Shown here: piece by piece, positions 1-11,576 of the stretch
How positions within the stretch are numbered: position 1 is the first letter of the stretch
Layout: every line of letters begins with the position of its first letter
NCBI GenBank assembly: GCA_031213475.1
Contig: JARUPZ010000017.1
Location: 5,741,548-5,805,547, forward strand
From: Nereocystis luetkeana
Lineage: Eukaryota; Sar; Phaeophyceae; Laminariales; Laminariaceae
Length of the DNA stretch: 64,000 nucleotides
Direction: 5' to 3'
Position numbers and translations under genes: made by a program
The notes under the pieces: generated by a model
Database searches by the model: none
What the model was told of the DNA's origin: nothing
What the model saw: the letters and a program-made list of their open reading frames with translations, nothing else

Positions 1-31
1 TGCGCGGGGGAGATATGCCAGCTCATTTCAC

Positions 32-202
32 CTGCCACCTCCAAACCTCGACGCCATCAGCATCCAGTTTTACCGCGGCAAAGTCGTTAGTCCCGCCGAG
101 GTGTGCGCCCTGCCACGAGCCCTCGGTTACTCCCGCAAGTACTATCGACCCGTCTTGTCCATCAGCTGCCCCGTAGAACGTATCAATTCCCGAGGTTCCA
201 TT
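32..202 (-). CDS. Gene 1 exon E6: propeller blade
   Basis: A 171-nt, 57-residue exon beginning NGTSGIDT and ending EVWRWQ, with QDGSVVLAGVTEGSW and DFAAVKLDADG. The acceptor cggcag is intact here but altered in gene 2. The donor gtgaaa points to further exons left of the window. Confidence 0.78.
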
Positions 203-3200
203 CTGCCGGACAGCAACCAAGTCGTAGGTATCACGGTCAACACTGTTGATATTGTATGCAACCCACAACGTACGGTGAGAGAATGCAGTCATTTACGGTC
301 AATATTAACGATAATTGGGCAGTGTTTCCCAGGCGGTCAGGTGTGCTTGCCCACCAACCTGGCAAAGAAATGGATAGAAACGTCAAAGGCACAAGTGACT
401 AGACTTCACCCCCAAGATTTCGAGCGAAAGAAGCATAAAACGATGACGAATTGCGATGCCCACGAACGATCTAGCTCGTTCCGCTATACCTGCCACCTCC
501 ACAGCTCATTTCCGTCAACATCTAGCTTAACGGCAGCAAAGTCTGCATCTTCCTCCCCTCCATGTGCGCCGTCGGTCCAATTGCCGTATGTGTGCCCGGC
601 CAAAACCACCGAGCCATCGTCTCCGACAACTTCAGCGAATATTTCCTCCTTCTCATCGGTCCCGTTCTGCACGCAGAACGAGCGCAACCGGGTTGGCAGT
701 TGCGGTATCTCTGTGAAAAGAGACTTTCAGGCCAGTATATCTCGTGAGGGATTTGGGACTTGCCTACTGAAGACCTAGCCTAAGAGAGGAGCCGTATGGG
801 TATTTGGTTCAGAAATGTCCGTTTTATCGACGTAGGCAATGGGAATGCTCACCGGGTCAAGTGTGAATTGGTCACTACATCCAGTGTTACGGGAGAGGCA
901 TAAGGGCTCCTCAAGTGGGAAGGCTCATGATGTAGCTAAGGTGTGCACCCTCTATACCGTATAAATACGATACCGGTATGAATGTGTCGCGACCATCAAC
1001 ATTACGGTATGCCGATAAAACATGAGCAACCAGGGGTACACGAGGCGCTGGGGAGAGATCGAGCAAACCTGAGGTGGCATGGGTTGATCAGCCTCGGCAG
1101 ACCTGCGACGCTAGCTGTTGTGTGAAGTAGGGGCATACTTAGGGCGGAACGGCGGATTCGTATGTACGTAACGACGGGGCCATCTACCAGGGCAAGACAA
1201 ATGCCGACGGCCTGATCTGGTGAGTACGATTTCATGTTGTTGCTGAAAGATGTGTAGAATAGGAACACACTGTAACCCAAACCCAGCACAGCAATCCCTG
1301 GTTTAAATCGTCCGCCAATGTCACTGGATGCACAATGCTTTGTGGCCCAACCCACGCGGCAAGAGGGCAGGTCAACTTTGTCTCGGCCAAAACTTATTCA
1401 AGTCGTGTACCTGATCTAGAGCAAAGCCACTCAACTTCACGACACCGAGAACACATGCCCCACAACCCGCCCAGGGGGCAGCAGTGGCATCCAGATACAA
1501 GCAAGTCGAGCAGAGACGACGCCTGGTGAAAAAATTACAAACCGTTGCTGTCACGGACGGGAGTGGACCAAGGACGGCCTGCGGCGGCGAGAAGGGGTAA
1601 TATCCAGCTTTTGTGGATGCAGGACTGGAGACAATGTAGACGCTTCACCTGCCATGTCCACATCAGAGTCCCTTCCGAATCAAGCTTCGACGCGATGAAG
1701 TCACTCGATCCGGCGTGAGTCTCGGCCCAAAGACCGAACGTAGACCCCGAAAATATCACCGAGCCATCTGCAGTCGTAGCCACGGCGTAAGCCACGTCAC
1801 TAGCGCTTGATCCGTCCTGGGTCAAACGAGCCCACCACGCACGGCCGGTGGTTAATTCACGATACATTTCCAGCTCTCTAGGGATGTGAAATGAAGTCAA
1901 TAACACCAACGCAAGCGAGTGGCACCAAGGTTAGAGACTGCACTTGGTACAGGAGAGTGATACCGGCCACACCGACGTCCCAACTTGTCTTGGTTTACGA
2001 CAATGGGACGTTGGGCGTGGCGAGTCGAGCGACGGCAATCGTTTGTGTTTCGTATGGTACGACGATCTGCTTAATATTTGTTGTGCTCTGTTTCTTCTGC
2101 TATCGCAAAGAACAACCGGACGTCTCCGGTCAGCGAAATTGCAAATCAAGATTATTCGACCGTTCCACGGAACGGCCTCAAACATGTGTATAGCTATGCG
2201 TTTGGTTCAAGTGCGCCTATCGGTTCGAGCACAACGCGAGTGAAATGTTTGCCCTTCGCCGCCAACACCCTTACACCTCAGCGGACGGCAAATGCCACTG
2301 AACCTTCCCATACGAGGACCGTATGGACTACAAATTACGGTGCCTTTATATACGAAATCATAAATATATTTCGAGACCGAGTGATATGGCTCGTCCGTAA
2401 TACCTGCCATTCCCATATCAGCTCCCCGTCTGTGTCGAGCTTGAGGACTGAAAAACTCTTCGTCCCCACTCCAGCATTCCCTACCATGACTACGGATCCG
2501 TCTTCCCCCACCGTCGCTGCATTAATATGTTCACCGCCTGCAGTGCCACCCTGACAGCGTCAAGCAGCGGGCGCGCACAATGCAGGTAGTGGCGCAGTCG
2601 AAAGTCGCAAATCGCTTTTCGACGCCCCGCTTGCAGCCCACGACGCGGGCCTACTACAGCGAGCTAATGTTTCTTGGGCTCATCGCCTGAAGAAATCATT
2701 ATACCTTACCGATTGACTGATTTTCGAGAAACGCACATAAACGTGCAAGCCGAGCAAACAGTCTCACATGTTGTACTCCTGAGGGTGCCACGAATAATTC
2801 GGTAAACCACAAACGACATACCAGGTAACTATTAATAAGTGCCATACCAACAACAGTGGGCAAGAAAGGACGCATGATACCAGCCAAACCTGCTGTTTCA
2901 GGCTGAAGAAAGCCTCTCGATTGAGGAACTGCCCAACACCATTTACGTTGAATTTTGACATGTGCCCTAGTCATGAGATCGTGTCATCGAGCCTCGCTGT
3001 CAGTCTCAAAGGTGGTTTGTTGGATAGCGCAAAAAGCTCGTAAAGTCTGGAATGAACCTCGAAACAACTAGGTGCACACCTACCGTAGACTGCCTCAGAC
3101 CCCGGTCAACCCCTTTTGACAGCTTGGCCACAAAGTGCTCAAAGGCATGCGCTATCGTGGCAGGCATCCGTGGAAGGTTGACGCGGTGCAGGTATAACCT

Positions 3201-4127
3201 TTGATCTCCGGGGATGAAGTGAGTCTTTTGCGGTGCGTGTTCGTCAAGGCAATTGGATGACACGTTGGTGGAATTTTCAGTATTGGAGCCGTGCTGTGCA
3301 TGTGTCGTTGGCGACACGTACTGAATCCCTGCAACCATTCCCATGACCTGAACGTGCCCAGGTCCAGCCGGGCTTTGGGGTCAGGAGTGAATCATATCGA
3401 GTTGGTAGTTTCAAGGATATGTGATACATGTTGCAGGTACGTGTAACGCAGTTAGTCCTAGTCGTTTCGTATTGTGCCCCGGTGTACTCAAACCTACCTG
3501 CCACGCCCACTGAAGAACACCTTCAGCATCCAGTTTTACAGCGGTCCAGTCTTGGATGCCGGCGTTCTCGCCCCTCCAATCTCCAGTCGTATACCCAACT
3601 AACGTGCTGGCACCGTTTACCCCCGTTGATGCGCCTCTCAGCTTGTCCCTTGCGTCTGTCCCACCCTAAGAGACGGGCCGAGTTCCGAAGTAGAAGCAGA
3701 GGAACGACAACGCGTTCACATCGGTGAACTACAGTAAGATATACAACGTTTACCGATGCTAACGAGGGTTCAGTAGTTACATGCGAGAAGGCTGGCATCT
3801 CAATCATCCATTGCCGTCGAAATCAGCCGGAGGGGTAACGTCCAGATGCTGTTCGGTTCACCCGACTCGGCGGGGGGGGGGGGTATGACTGACTCGACCC
3901 AACGTATCACCGCGCAATGCCGCGTTGGTCTACTCTAGGTATAAAATACTCGAGAAAGTTCACTGTCCCCCATAAGGGTTTTGTCCCAAGGGAGTCTTCG
4001 CCAATGCGCGGGTCTTGTAGGGTGGGCTTTCTCGTACCTGCCATCTCCAGACCTCGGTTGCCATTTGCGTTCGTCCCTGCCCCACGCCAGACGCTTCACC
4101 GGGTGCAGCCGTCTTTGGCCCAAGGCA
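32..4127 (-). CDS. Beta-propeller receptor-kinase paralogue (gene 1), 3' part outside window
   Basis: Six exons on the minus strand are visible: 4,038-4,127, 3,498-3,665, 2,404-2,550, 1,649-1,816, 490-666 and 32-202. Lengths are 90, 168, 147, 168, 177 and 171 nt, all multiples of three. Every intron is GT-AG and phase 0. Each exon ends with a W-x-W-Q motif directly before the GT donor, and the five full exons share the pattern DGSVVLAG...DFAAVKLD, which fits the SBBP beta-propeller repeat (Pfam PF06739). The gene is paralogous to gene 2 at 46,694-59,208, where the same exon order leads into a stalk, a membrane helix and a kinase. I therefore infer that gene 1 continues leftward, outside the window, into two more blades and a kinase. 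No stop or frameshift is visible in these six exons. The signal-peptide exon was not found. The role is inferred: a cell-surface receptor ectodomain, probably binding a ligand. Confidence 0.75.
490..666 (-). CDS. Gene 1 exon E5: propeller blade
   Basis: A 177-nt, 59-residue exon beginning NGTDEKEE and ending ELWRWQ, with GDDGSVVLAGHTYGNW and DFAAVKLDVDG. It is open, whereas its gene 2 counterpart (55,240-55,414) is 2 nt shorter and carries a stop. Confidence 0.78.
1649..1816 (-). CDS. Gene 1 exon E4: propeller blade
   Basis: A 168-nt, 56-residue exon beginning DGSSASDV and ending LMWTWQ, with the core SGSTFGLW...SSDFIASKLD. It matches 56,418-56,585 in gene 2. The acceptor is acccag and the donor gtgaag. 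Confidence 0.78.
2404..2550 (-). CDS. Gene 1 exon E3: short propeller blade
   Basis: A 147-nt, 49-residue exon beginning GGTAGGEH and ending LIWEWQ, with EDGSVVMVGNAGVG and a shortened loop. It matches 57,429-57,575 in gene 2, also 147 nt. The acceptor is tgtcag and the donor gtatta. Confidence 0.75.
3498..3665 (-). CDS. Gene 1 exon E2: propeller blade
   Basis: A 168-nt, 56-residue exon beginning GGTDARDK and ending LQWAWQ, with DWTAVKLDAEG in the middle. The acceptor is tcttag and the donor gtaggt. The orthologous exon of gene 2 (58,583-58,750) has exactly the same length. Confidence 0.75.
4038..4127 (-). CDS. Gene 1 exon E1: N-terminal part-blade
   Basis: A 90-nt, 30-residue exon ending TEVWRWQ before donor gtacgag, with acceptor ttgcag upstream. 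It holds only the last strand of a blade, so an earlier exon with the signal peptide should exist, but I could not identify one. Confidence 0.5.
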
Positions 4128-4649
4128 CTGCAACGGCCACATATGAAGGTTGAGTTCAACTTGCTTAGTGCTGTAGGTGGAGGTTCGGAGATTAATTACT
4201 GTTTCATGCTGTTGGCCGAACACAGGGCACAAAATAATAGTTCAGGACCAATTATATGTCTCGCTTTCGCGCGTGCTTTGCCGGAAGTCTCATCCAAACG
4301 CATGCGTAGATTTGCCCAAAGGGGGGTAGTACGTTCGTCGACGATGTTGCACATTTTGAGGGAAAATTCTACAGTCTCGAACGACCCTCAACGACATCCG
4401 CCAGGCCACTGCACGTGAGACACATTGCAACGTCGTCGACGCGGTGGCTAAAACGACTAAAACAGGACTTCGTCCGCCGTCTCGGTTTGCATATTGCGTA
4501 CTCTTGCATCCGAGCTGCAGTCAAGAAGAGTACCCGTAGCACTTACTACTCGTATCGTCCCGGAAACCCTACCAACTACGGCCGCATATACCAAGGCCGG
4601 GAGATACAGGCACCTGTCTTGTACCTACAGAAGTACATGTGGTGAGGCC

Positions 4650-7600
4650 CCTCACTTCAGCAGCTGAAAGCGAAATGCTTCGAGGCAAACTCAATGGGCG
4701 ACCCGTTGACCAATCCAGAAGCCTACTGCTGTTGAATCACGAATCGCCAACGATGTTCCAACGATGTCCAGAGGAGGGAACCGACGTGATCCAGAAGTAT
4801 GTCTTCGCAACACGTGCAATACGGAATGCCCTGCCGTCGCATCACACTCGTCAATGGTAGTATTGTTAGCCACTCTATTTTTGTTGATGCAAAGCTGCCG
4901 CACCCTTGTTGTCGATGGACACATAAGGCGATACGCGGCTCGGGTTTGTGTTCGCTACGTAGACACAGGCTCCCGTCATCCGGCGGTAAACGGTCGGTAC
5001 CTTCCCGTACCAGTGTACGTCAGTGAAGACCACAGCCCCCTGGCGACGTGAATGCCATCCACCGCACGACATGGAGACACTGGGGGGCCACGTAAAACTG
5101 ATGTGCATCACAGTCGAAACTACGAGAAGGAATTGTTTGAAGTCACCGCTGAAGAATGATGTACCGATAATGGGATGGCGTGGAGGCCAGTTCCTTGATT
5201 CGCGCTGAACCCAGCGCCTCCGCCAACTAGGAATTGGTACTTCCTTGCCGATGCATTATTGCTTACGTACGCAAACCTACTGCTCTGCTCTCCAACCCTG
5301 CACAAGGCGTGATGTCCGTCCACCCCCCCCGCGTCGTGCAAGGTTTGATTTAGGCACTGTTACACTACAGATTTCGTGCTAAGAATTGTCCTCCACGCGC
5401 TCTACACCCTAGAACCATGCGGCGGTCGTCTGACTAGGCGTTCTCTTCGACTGAGGATCTACCAAGCATGCCCTACTACCTTCACCGTTAGAATGCCTAG
5501 CCGGAGGGATTGTTTTCCGAGTTGCGCGCAAACTCTGTCTACCTTGAAGTGTTTCGTCAAGAGAGTATACCTTGAGTCGTTCTGGAGGAACGAACAATAG
5601 GAAAAAAATCAAACCAAAAACAGGTCTTACGGCCAACACCAATCCCACCTGCGCCCCGCGCAGCTAGCGCCAGTTCGTTCGACACCGAAATGAAATATTT
5701 GCAGGTATATCACGGTATACCACGGTGTAAACCACACCCCAGTTGAACATATTCGGGGCTCTGAAAACGTGTTGTTACCCGGTGTGCTCTACTCCGGTGA
5801 TGTGATAGACAGCGTACCCCGCTGAGGAAACCGGATCTATTTGTTTTGAGTAAAGCGTATTTCCGGGGTGGTATACTCTAGCTCTAGCGTGTGGTGAATA
5901 AAGGAGTTTGTCAAGAGTTGACAGCATACGAGTAATATCTGCCACACTCCAAGCAATAAGGGGTGTGATAAACAGGGTGTGACGGCTGGTATTTTTGCTG
6001 CCACATTCCACAAACACGGCAAGGGGTGTAACAAGGGGTGTGGTAGGAGTGGCCGGAGACTTGTCTGGCGAATTGCACATCTGTCGTGGGACCTCAGCAG
6101 CTGGTGTGATGCCGGTCGATGGGCTCTGCTGTGGTATCATTGGTAAAAGACGTTTATGATTGTCGGTAGGCTGTGCAGTTGAGACCTTTGGCAGCAGGGG
6201 GCACCGGTGTGGTTGCGGCTAAAACACGCATGGCTATGGCACACCTGCATCCACGGGTCGTTAAAAATAATGATAAGTTTGCTTCACGGCAACAGCCACG
6301 AGCCTGCCCAGTCGCTGGTGGGTAGGCTGGTTGGTAGAACATAGCCAGTAGACCACCGCAGCACAACTGCTGAAGTTCATGGAGAGCGGTGCTTTCTGTT
6401 AACAATATATGGTGCAAATCGAGACATTAGGCGCAAGCAAGCCGTCCATTTGGTACACGAACGAGCATATCAAGATGACACATACCCCGACCAGCATACC
6501 GACGAACGCCGTCGCGAGGCGGTGGGTTTGCCTGATGTAATACGCGGGTCTTCGCCTCTTGCTTAGCTCGAGTTCAGACAAGTGTGCTCCTCACACGCTC
6601 GCCGACGTCTCGTATTCGCGTCATCCTGTGGTTATCGACACCAACGCGTAGTAGTGCAGAGATACCGCATTAAACGAGAACACAGCTCTGGTGTCGACGC
6701 CGGCAGGAAAACCTTTTCCCTCAACGCGTCGACAGACGTTGTGCTCTTGTGAGCCCCCCGCGTGATCGCATTTGCAGCGACGGTACGACGCTCAGCAAAG
6801 GCGATATTTCAGATTCTCACCTACTCTGCGAACGTCCCCCAGCAAGGGTGACAACGCTCCAGAAGTGAGGCCGTAAACCCCGCTACCTACCAAGGAGTAA
6901 ACGTATAAGGAAGCAGTCCGATGAACAAATGCTGCGCCAGGACGGAATTTTCAACTTGAGAAAGGTGTGGTGTACATAGTAAAGCCTAGTAGAATACAAA
7001 GGATGCCAAAATTCTGTTTTCACTGTTTATCACTCGTACCGGGTATCTACAGTATACCTAAACCACTTATTTTAAGATTGAGCGCACACAGTACCCTGGC
7101 CCTAAGCAGCGGCTGTTCGGGATTGATAGGCACTTCTACGTGGAAAATTCGATTGGAGACACCGCATGCACCAGTAAGAGGACTGTTTGGATACACCCCT
7201 GTCGGACGTGAACTGGAAAACACCTTTTCTACCGTTATAGCGCCGAAACAAAAAGAGCAGCGCTGCAGCTCTGAATCTACCCACCAGTCGAGCCAATACC
7301 TTGACGTCAGGAGTCCCACCACGTGAACAACACAGGACTGAGCTGTATTTCTTCACCCTATACCCTCGGGAGTATCTTACTATCCTCGGGTCGTACCTTA
7401 GCGTCACGACTGCTTCACAAGGCGAGCCCTGCATACCTACGATCTAGAAGATCCACAAGCATGCCTAATAATGCCTAGACACATAATACCTAACCCCAGA
7501 ATTGGTTCGAAACTCGCAGACGTCCCCAGACCAGCATCGAGTACAGCGTATCACAATCGAGGACACCCTTGCAGAATCGCACTGGTCTATCTCAAATAGT

Positions 7601-7670
7601 GGTCTGGTTCTTAATTGTGTAGGATAGACGATATTGATGGGATCGCGCGCACATTCGGGAGCACAACATA
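4650..7670. other. Unassigned stretch upstream of gene 1
   Basis: No coding region, repeat or RNA gene is supported here. Recognisable similarity to the gene 2 flank fades near 4,650-4,700. One minus-strand open frame at 6,399-6,581 contains a hydrophobic run (FVGMLVGVCVILICSF) that could be a membrane segment. I see no splice or paralogue support for it, so it is not called as a gene. Confidence 0.5.
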
Positions 7671-7678
7671 TTTGGAAG

Positions 7679-7708
7679 TAAAAAAAAACAACAACAACAA
7701 CAACAACG
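7679..7708 (+). repeat. A-rich/(CAA)n microsatellite
   Basis: A short A-run passes into about seven CAA units. The same kind of tail ends the old LINE at 9,404-9,429, so this may be a leftover LINE tail, but no LINE body is recognisable to its left. The flank from 7,710 to about 8,395 shows nothing supportable. Confidence 0.5.
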
Positions 7709-8404
7709 TGGACGTTTTCCCCTTGTTATGCGACATGAGGTTTTATCATCTACGAGGAACTACTGGTGGGAAGATAATATTGAACTCGTCTCGTGACCAC
7801 TATCCTCATTTCGTCGGACGAGGGCCGGCCTCGCAGCGAATGCGCAATGACGGGTTTTGTAGGCTCGTAGAGCGAAGCTCGTTGTTAGACGCCTCTGTAC
7901 GCCTTGGTAATGATGTGTAAGGAGGTGACCGTACAGCTTTAGTCAGCGCGCTTGACCGCATGCAAGGTGTACGGTGACGATAGCTTAGTGGCGTCGGGCG
8001 CTCCAAGGGTTGCTCCGAAGGGGGTGCGCGGGGGCTCCCGTTCGGCTGGGCCGTGAGCATTTCTCGCTGCAATCCTACCGTCAACCGGTAGTACTAAATA
8101 CTTCGAGTTCGATATGCCCACATGCCCACCCCCAACTCTGTGCGACTTTTCGTGCAAGCGTCTAGTTGGGATATAGTGTAAATCAGGGGAAAACACAGTG
8201 TAAACCTGGAGAGCTCACAGGGGATTTCGAAGTCGGCGTCATCATAATGGCGATTGTTCATGGGTGTACTTGTGGGTGTTGACCATGCATGAGTAGGACT
8301 TCGCATGAGTGGCTCAACAAGTCGGTGGAATACCACCAAGAAAAACGCTACTTTGTATATGCTCTCAGTGCTGGTCAGCTCAGGAATATTCTGGTTCCAT
8401 AGAA

Positions 8405-9429
8405 CGGCACACCACAAACTCTTCCTACGGATCATTGGCTTCCAGCGCCGGCAACGCACAGACCACCTCATGTTGTAAGCCAAGGCCCTCAAAAAGGCAC
8501 AACGCGAGAGCGTTGAGACGACCATCCGCAAACGACGCCTCCTCTTTGCGGGGGCCGTACAGCGGACGACCAATGAGCGGCTGACCCGCCGGGTGATGTT
8601 TGGGACGATGGCTCGTGGGGAGAACCCAGGACGAGGCCGACCGGAAAAGAACTGGGCTCAATGCCTAGCAGACGACCTCAGGGTTTTCCAAGCCACCGAG
8701 GGGTCCACGGAAAGCTCCCCCCTGCTGTCCGGAGCAAATACGTTGTTCTGGCCGAGGGCGGCTAAGAAGAGCGGGAAGCGGTACCGGGGGTTCGTCGGAG
8801 CGGTGGATTGTTTCATGGCGAGGTGGCCCAGGGACAAGGCACAGAAGAACCGGCTGCGCCACGCAGCAGAGGACGCCAAGAGCTGCGACAAGGAGAGGGG
8901 GGGAGGGGGGAGGGGCAGTTGTACTGATACAGCTGTCGACGAACGCAGACACGAAATGATAGATCGGGTGGTTAGGTATCGGGTCGTCTAGCTCTTACAA
9001 ACTTTTGCCTGTATCTCCCTCTCTTTCGTGTTGCTTCGTCCGTGCAGCAGATAGCTGCCCTTCCTGAGTTCGTATGTTTTCCGTCTAGCAGCGTTTCTGA
9101 AGTCCTAGCGGCGTTTGTATTCTTTTTTATTTTTCGTTATTTATCATCTCAGATTTTTTGTATTTTCGTTTTATTGTCTTTTTGCTCTTTTCTCCCGGTC
9201 TTGCTTGTGCTGTTGTGTTCTCGTACCCGGTACGCTGACACTTCACTTGCTTGACACTTGAATTTGCGATTTAGTTTTACTTTTGGTCTTCCTCTGTCTC
9301 ACAGTCTGTGACCACAGAGTCAGTATCTCTCTAGGATAGGGAATCAGGACATACACTGGGTGTACTGATGAAGCTGGGTCGAAAGGACGATTTAATTTGA
9401 AGTCAACAACAACAACAACAACAACAACG
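8405..9429 (+). mobile_element. Old 5'-truncated RTE-like LINE, plus strand
   Basis: The element begins inside the C-terminal region of a LINE ORF2: RTAHHKLFLR and IIGFQRR at 8,408 onward match RTAHHQVLLR and VIGFQRR of the intact-looking copy at 21.6-24.6 kb. A stop interrupts the frame near 8,473. The frame from 8,593 to 8,991 then holds VMFGTMARGENPG and the family's end (DRVVRYRVV). A T-rich 3' UTR follows, closing with a diverged version of the family's 3' end (about 9,305-9,403) and a (CAA)n tail. The UTR body differs from the recent copies, so this is a separate, older subfamily. Confidence 0.75.
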
Positions 9430-9477
9430 ACATCTCTAAGTTTTATCATGAGTGCTGATTCTGATGGTGGATACCAA

Positions 9478-10365
9478 CATGACCATACTACTAGTGCTAC
9501 CAACCGGTGCAGCTGGTTCGAACGTGGTCTTCTCTTTTCTTCTCTTCTTGTTTTTTTTTTTGTTTTTGTTTTTTCTTGCGCTGACTCTCCGTGATTTTCA
9601 TATTATTTGTTCTCTTCCTCTTCCTTTTCTGATTGGTAAGCCGTACTCAAGGAGCCGTGTGGCGTGGTCGGAAGACGAACCTGCTCTGCTCGTTTCGTAT
9701 TGTCTGACGCCAAGGGGCTGGGCATAGTTGACGAACGCAGGGCGGAGACGGCAGTCTGGGTAGCAAGGTACCAGGCGGATTAGCAGGGAGAACCTGGCTA
9801 TACTACTCGTACCACAAGCTGCTGCCGACACCTGGAAGGTGCTTTAGGCTTTGGTCTGCCTGTTATTTCCCCTTTGTTGTTATTTTTCCTTGTTACTTTT
9901 TTCCTTGGTTCTTTGTTTTACTCTGTTTACAAGGAGTGGTGTTTTTTTCATATTTTATTTTATGTTTCCTTCTTTTCTCCAGCTCGTTCTTTTTCAAGTG
10001 TTGGCCACCTCGCCTGCGGGGGGGGGGCACGACAGATTGTTTCTCTTAGATTTTGGTGTCATTTTTCTTCTTTTTCTCTATTGATTTGTCTACTTTGTTT
10101 TTGTTTTCTCTTTGATTGTTTCTTTTCGTTTCACCATTTCATAGATTGCGTATGTCGTGTCTGTCGTTTCTAGTATGATGACATGGCTTTGCAGTGCCCA
10201 CTGCACACGTGGCAACGTAGTATGTCTGTGGCGTAGCTTTGTGACCACAGAACTTGTATCTCTTCTAGGATTGAAGAATCGGCACGGACACTGGTTGTGC
10301 TGGATGTCGACGGGTAGAAAGAACGGTTTAATGTGAAGCAAACACACACACGACACACACACCAA
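9478..10365 (+). mobile_element. LINE 3' UTR fragment, plus strand
   Basis: This is the reverse complement of the 3' UTR of the LINE at 20,710-21,606, with only scattered differences. It runs from the CATGACCATAC segment through the T-rich and G-rich stretches to the conserved 3' end and a (CA)n tail at about 10,335-10,365. It contains no ORF2 sequence, so it is a heavily 5'-truncated insertion. The many T-rich open frames across it are artefacts. Confidence 0.8.
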
Positions 10366-10429
10366 CCTTTTAAGATGCAGACCAGCTCGACCGACCAACA
10401 CTCAAGCTTTCTCTGCACAACTTTGAGCA

Positions 10430-10799
10430 TTTTTTTCTGTTTCTTTTTTCTTCTTTTTTTTCTTTTTTTTCCTTTTTTCTATTATCCCATTCATTATCTT
10501 CGCACATCTTCTTCTCTCTTCTTCCAACTCGTAACCCAGATCCGGGGTCACATAGCAGGCTCTTCTCCCCCCTTCCCGCTACGGTACGTGCCTTCATTTT
10601 TATCGCGAGGAGATTCAGCCTTTTCTTCCCTCGTCGACTCGCATCGAATTGTGCCTACCCACGCTGCAAGGCGCTCTCAACAATTGAATCCATTTTTATT
10701 TTTGCAAATAAAGTTAAAGTCCGACCCACCTGGGGCTCGAACCCAGGACTCAAACTAGTAGAATTCGAGGTTAACCACTTGAACCACCGGGGCGACCGG
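10430..10799 (-). mobile_element. tRNA-headed SINE, copy A
   Basis: The element reads on the minus strand from GGTCGCCCCGGTGGTTCAAG at 10,799 leftwards. A Pol III A-box-like TGGTTCAAGTGG and a B-box GGGTTCGAGCCC lie about 40 nt apart, as in a tRNA-derived head. A conserved body of roughly 250 nt follows, then an A-rich tail (T-rich on the plus strand). Six more copies lie in the window. Confidence 0.85.
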
Positions 10800-11576
10800 C
10801 TACCTACAGTAGTACGGACGGCAGTAGTAGTAGTTATATCGACAAAGAAACACGTTTCATTTTATTCGACGTGCGGCCATCACGAAGAACGTGACTCAAG
10901 CGACCAGACCATACCCTATCCTTCGCCCGCGCGCTTGTCAGACAGGCTCCGAGGGCATGGAAATGATAGTGCCCCAACGAAGGATACTCTTTCCAGGTTT
11001 CGTGGCGCACATGGAAAAAGAGCGTCCGTCGAGGACAGTCGTGTTTGGGTAGTTGGTTGGGGGTAAGGGCTAATCGTTCGGGCAGAAAAGGGTTTGGCTG
11101 GGGCGCCTCGAGGAGTTCACGGCATCAGGTTCGACGGGTGGCATGATACCGCACAGCAGGCCGGCAATTGTTTTCGAGGGGTAGAGGCACGGGGTCGAAG
11201 ATTACACGCGGGATACACATGTTGGGGAGGAGAACGCTGGCGAAGAGTGACCAGCGACGGCTGGGGCTGGTATACGGACCGTAGACAAGCACACACCCAG
11301 CAGAGGGCAGAGAGGCGGACGCAAGTTGGGCGGGGGCGATGGCGGGGGAGCGGGGGTTGTAGGGGGGCGCTGTGATCAACTTCTTGGCGACTAGGCATTG
11401 CCTTCCTGATCATGATGCCAGCCCGATTTCCCACTCCTGCCCCCAGTGCCGACCGGACCCCCTCTCCTCCTGCCTCCAGTTCCTTCGTTTCACTTTCCTT
11501 ATCGTGTCGTCCTTTTCTTTCGTCTTCTTCCCTTTGTGTCCTTTTCTTTCATTTTTATTCCCGTTTTATATTTGTC
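10800..11576. other. Unassigned stretch
   Basis: This lies between a SINE and a LINE 3' end. It is GC-rich around 11,100-11,380. No coding region or repeat that I can support. Confidence 0.4.

Noticed and set aside
6399-6581. Signal-anchor exon of gene 1
   Set aside because: Has a hydrophobic run, but no matching segment upstream of gene 2 and no supported splice donor in frame.
9851-10173. Leu/Phe-rich frames resembling membrane proteins, also at 18.9, 21.0 and 25.0 kb
   Set aside because: T-rich LINE 3' UTR translated by chance; repeats wherever the UTR occurs.
10333-10758. Repeated Ser/Phe-rich frames with shared words across 10.4-16.5 kb
   Set aside because: Translations of the SINE body, not a gene family.
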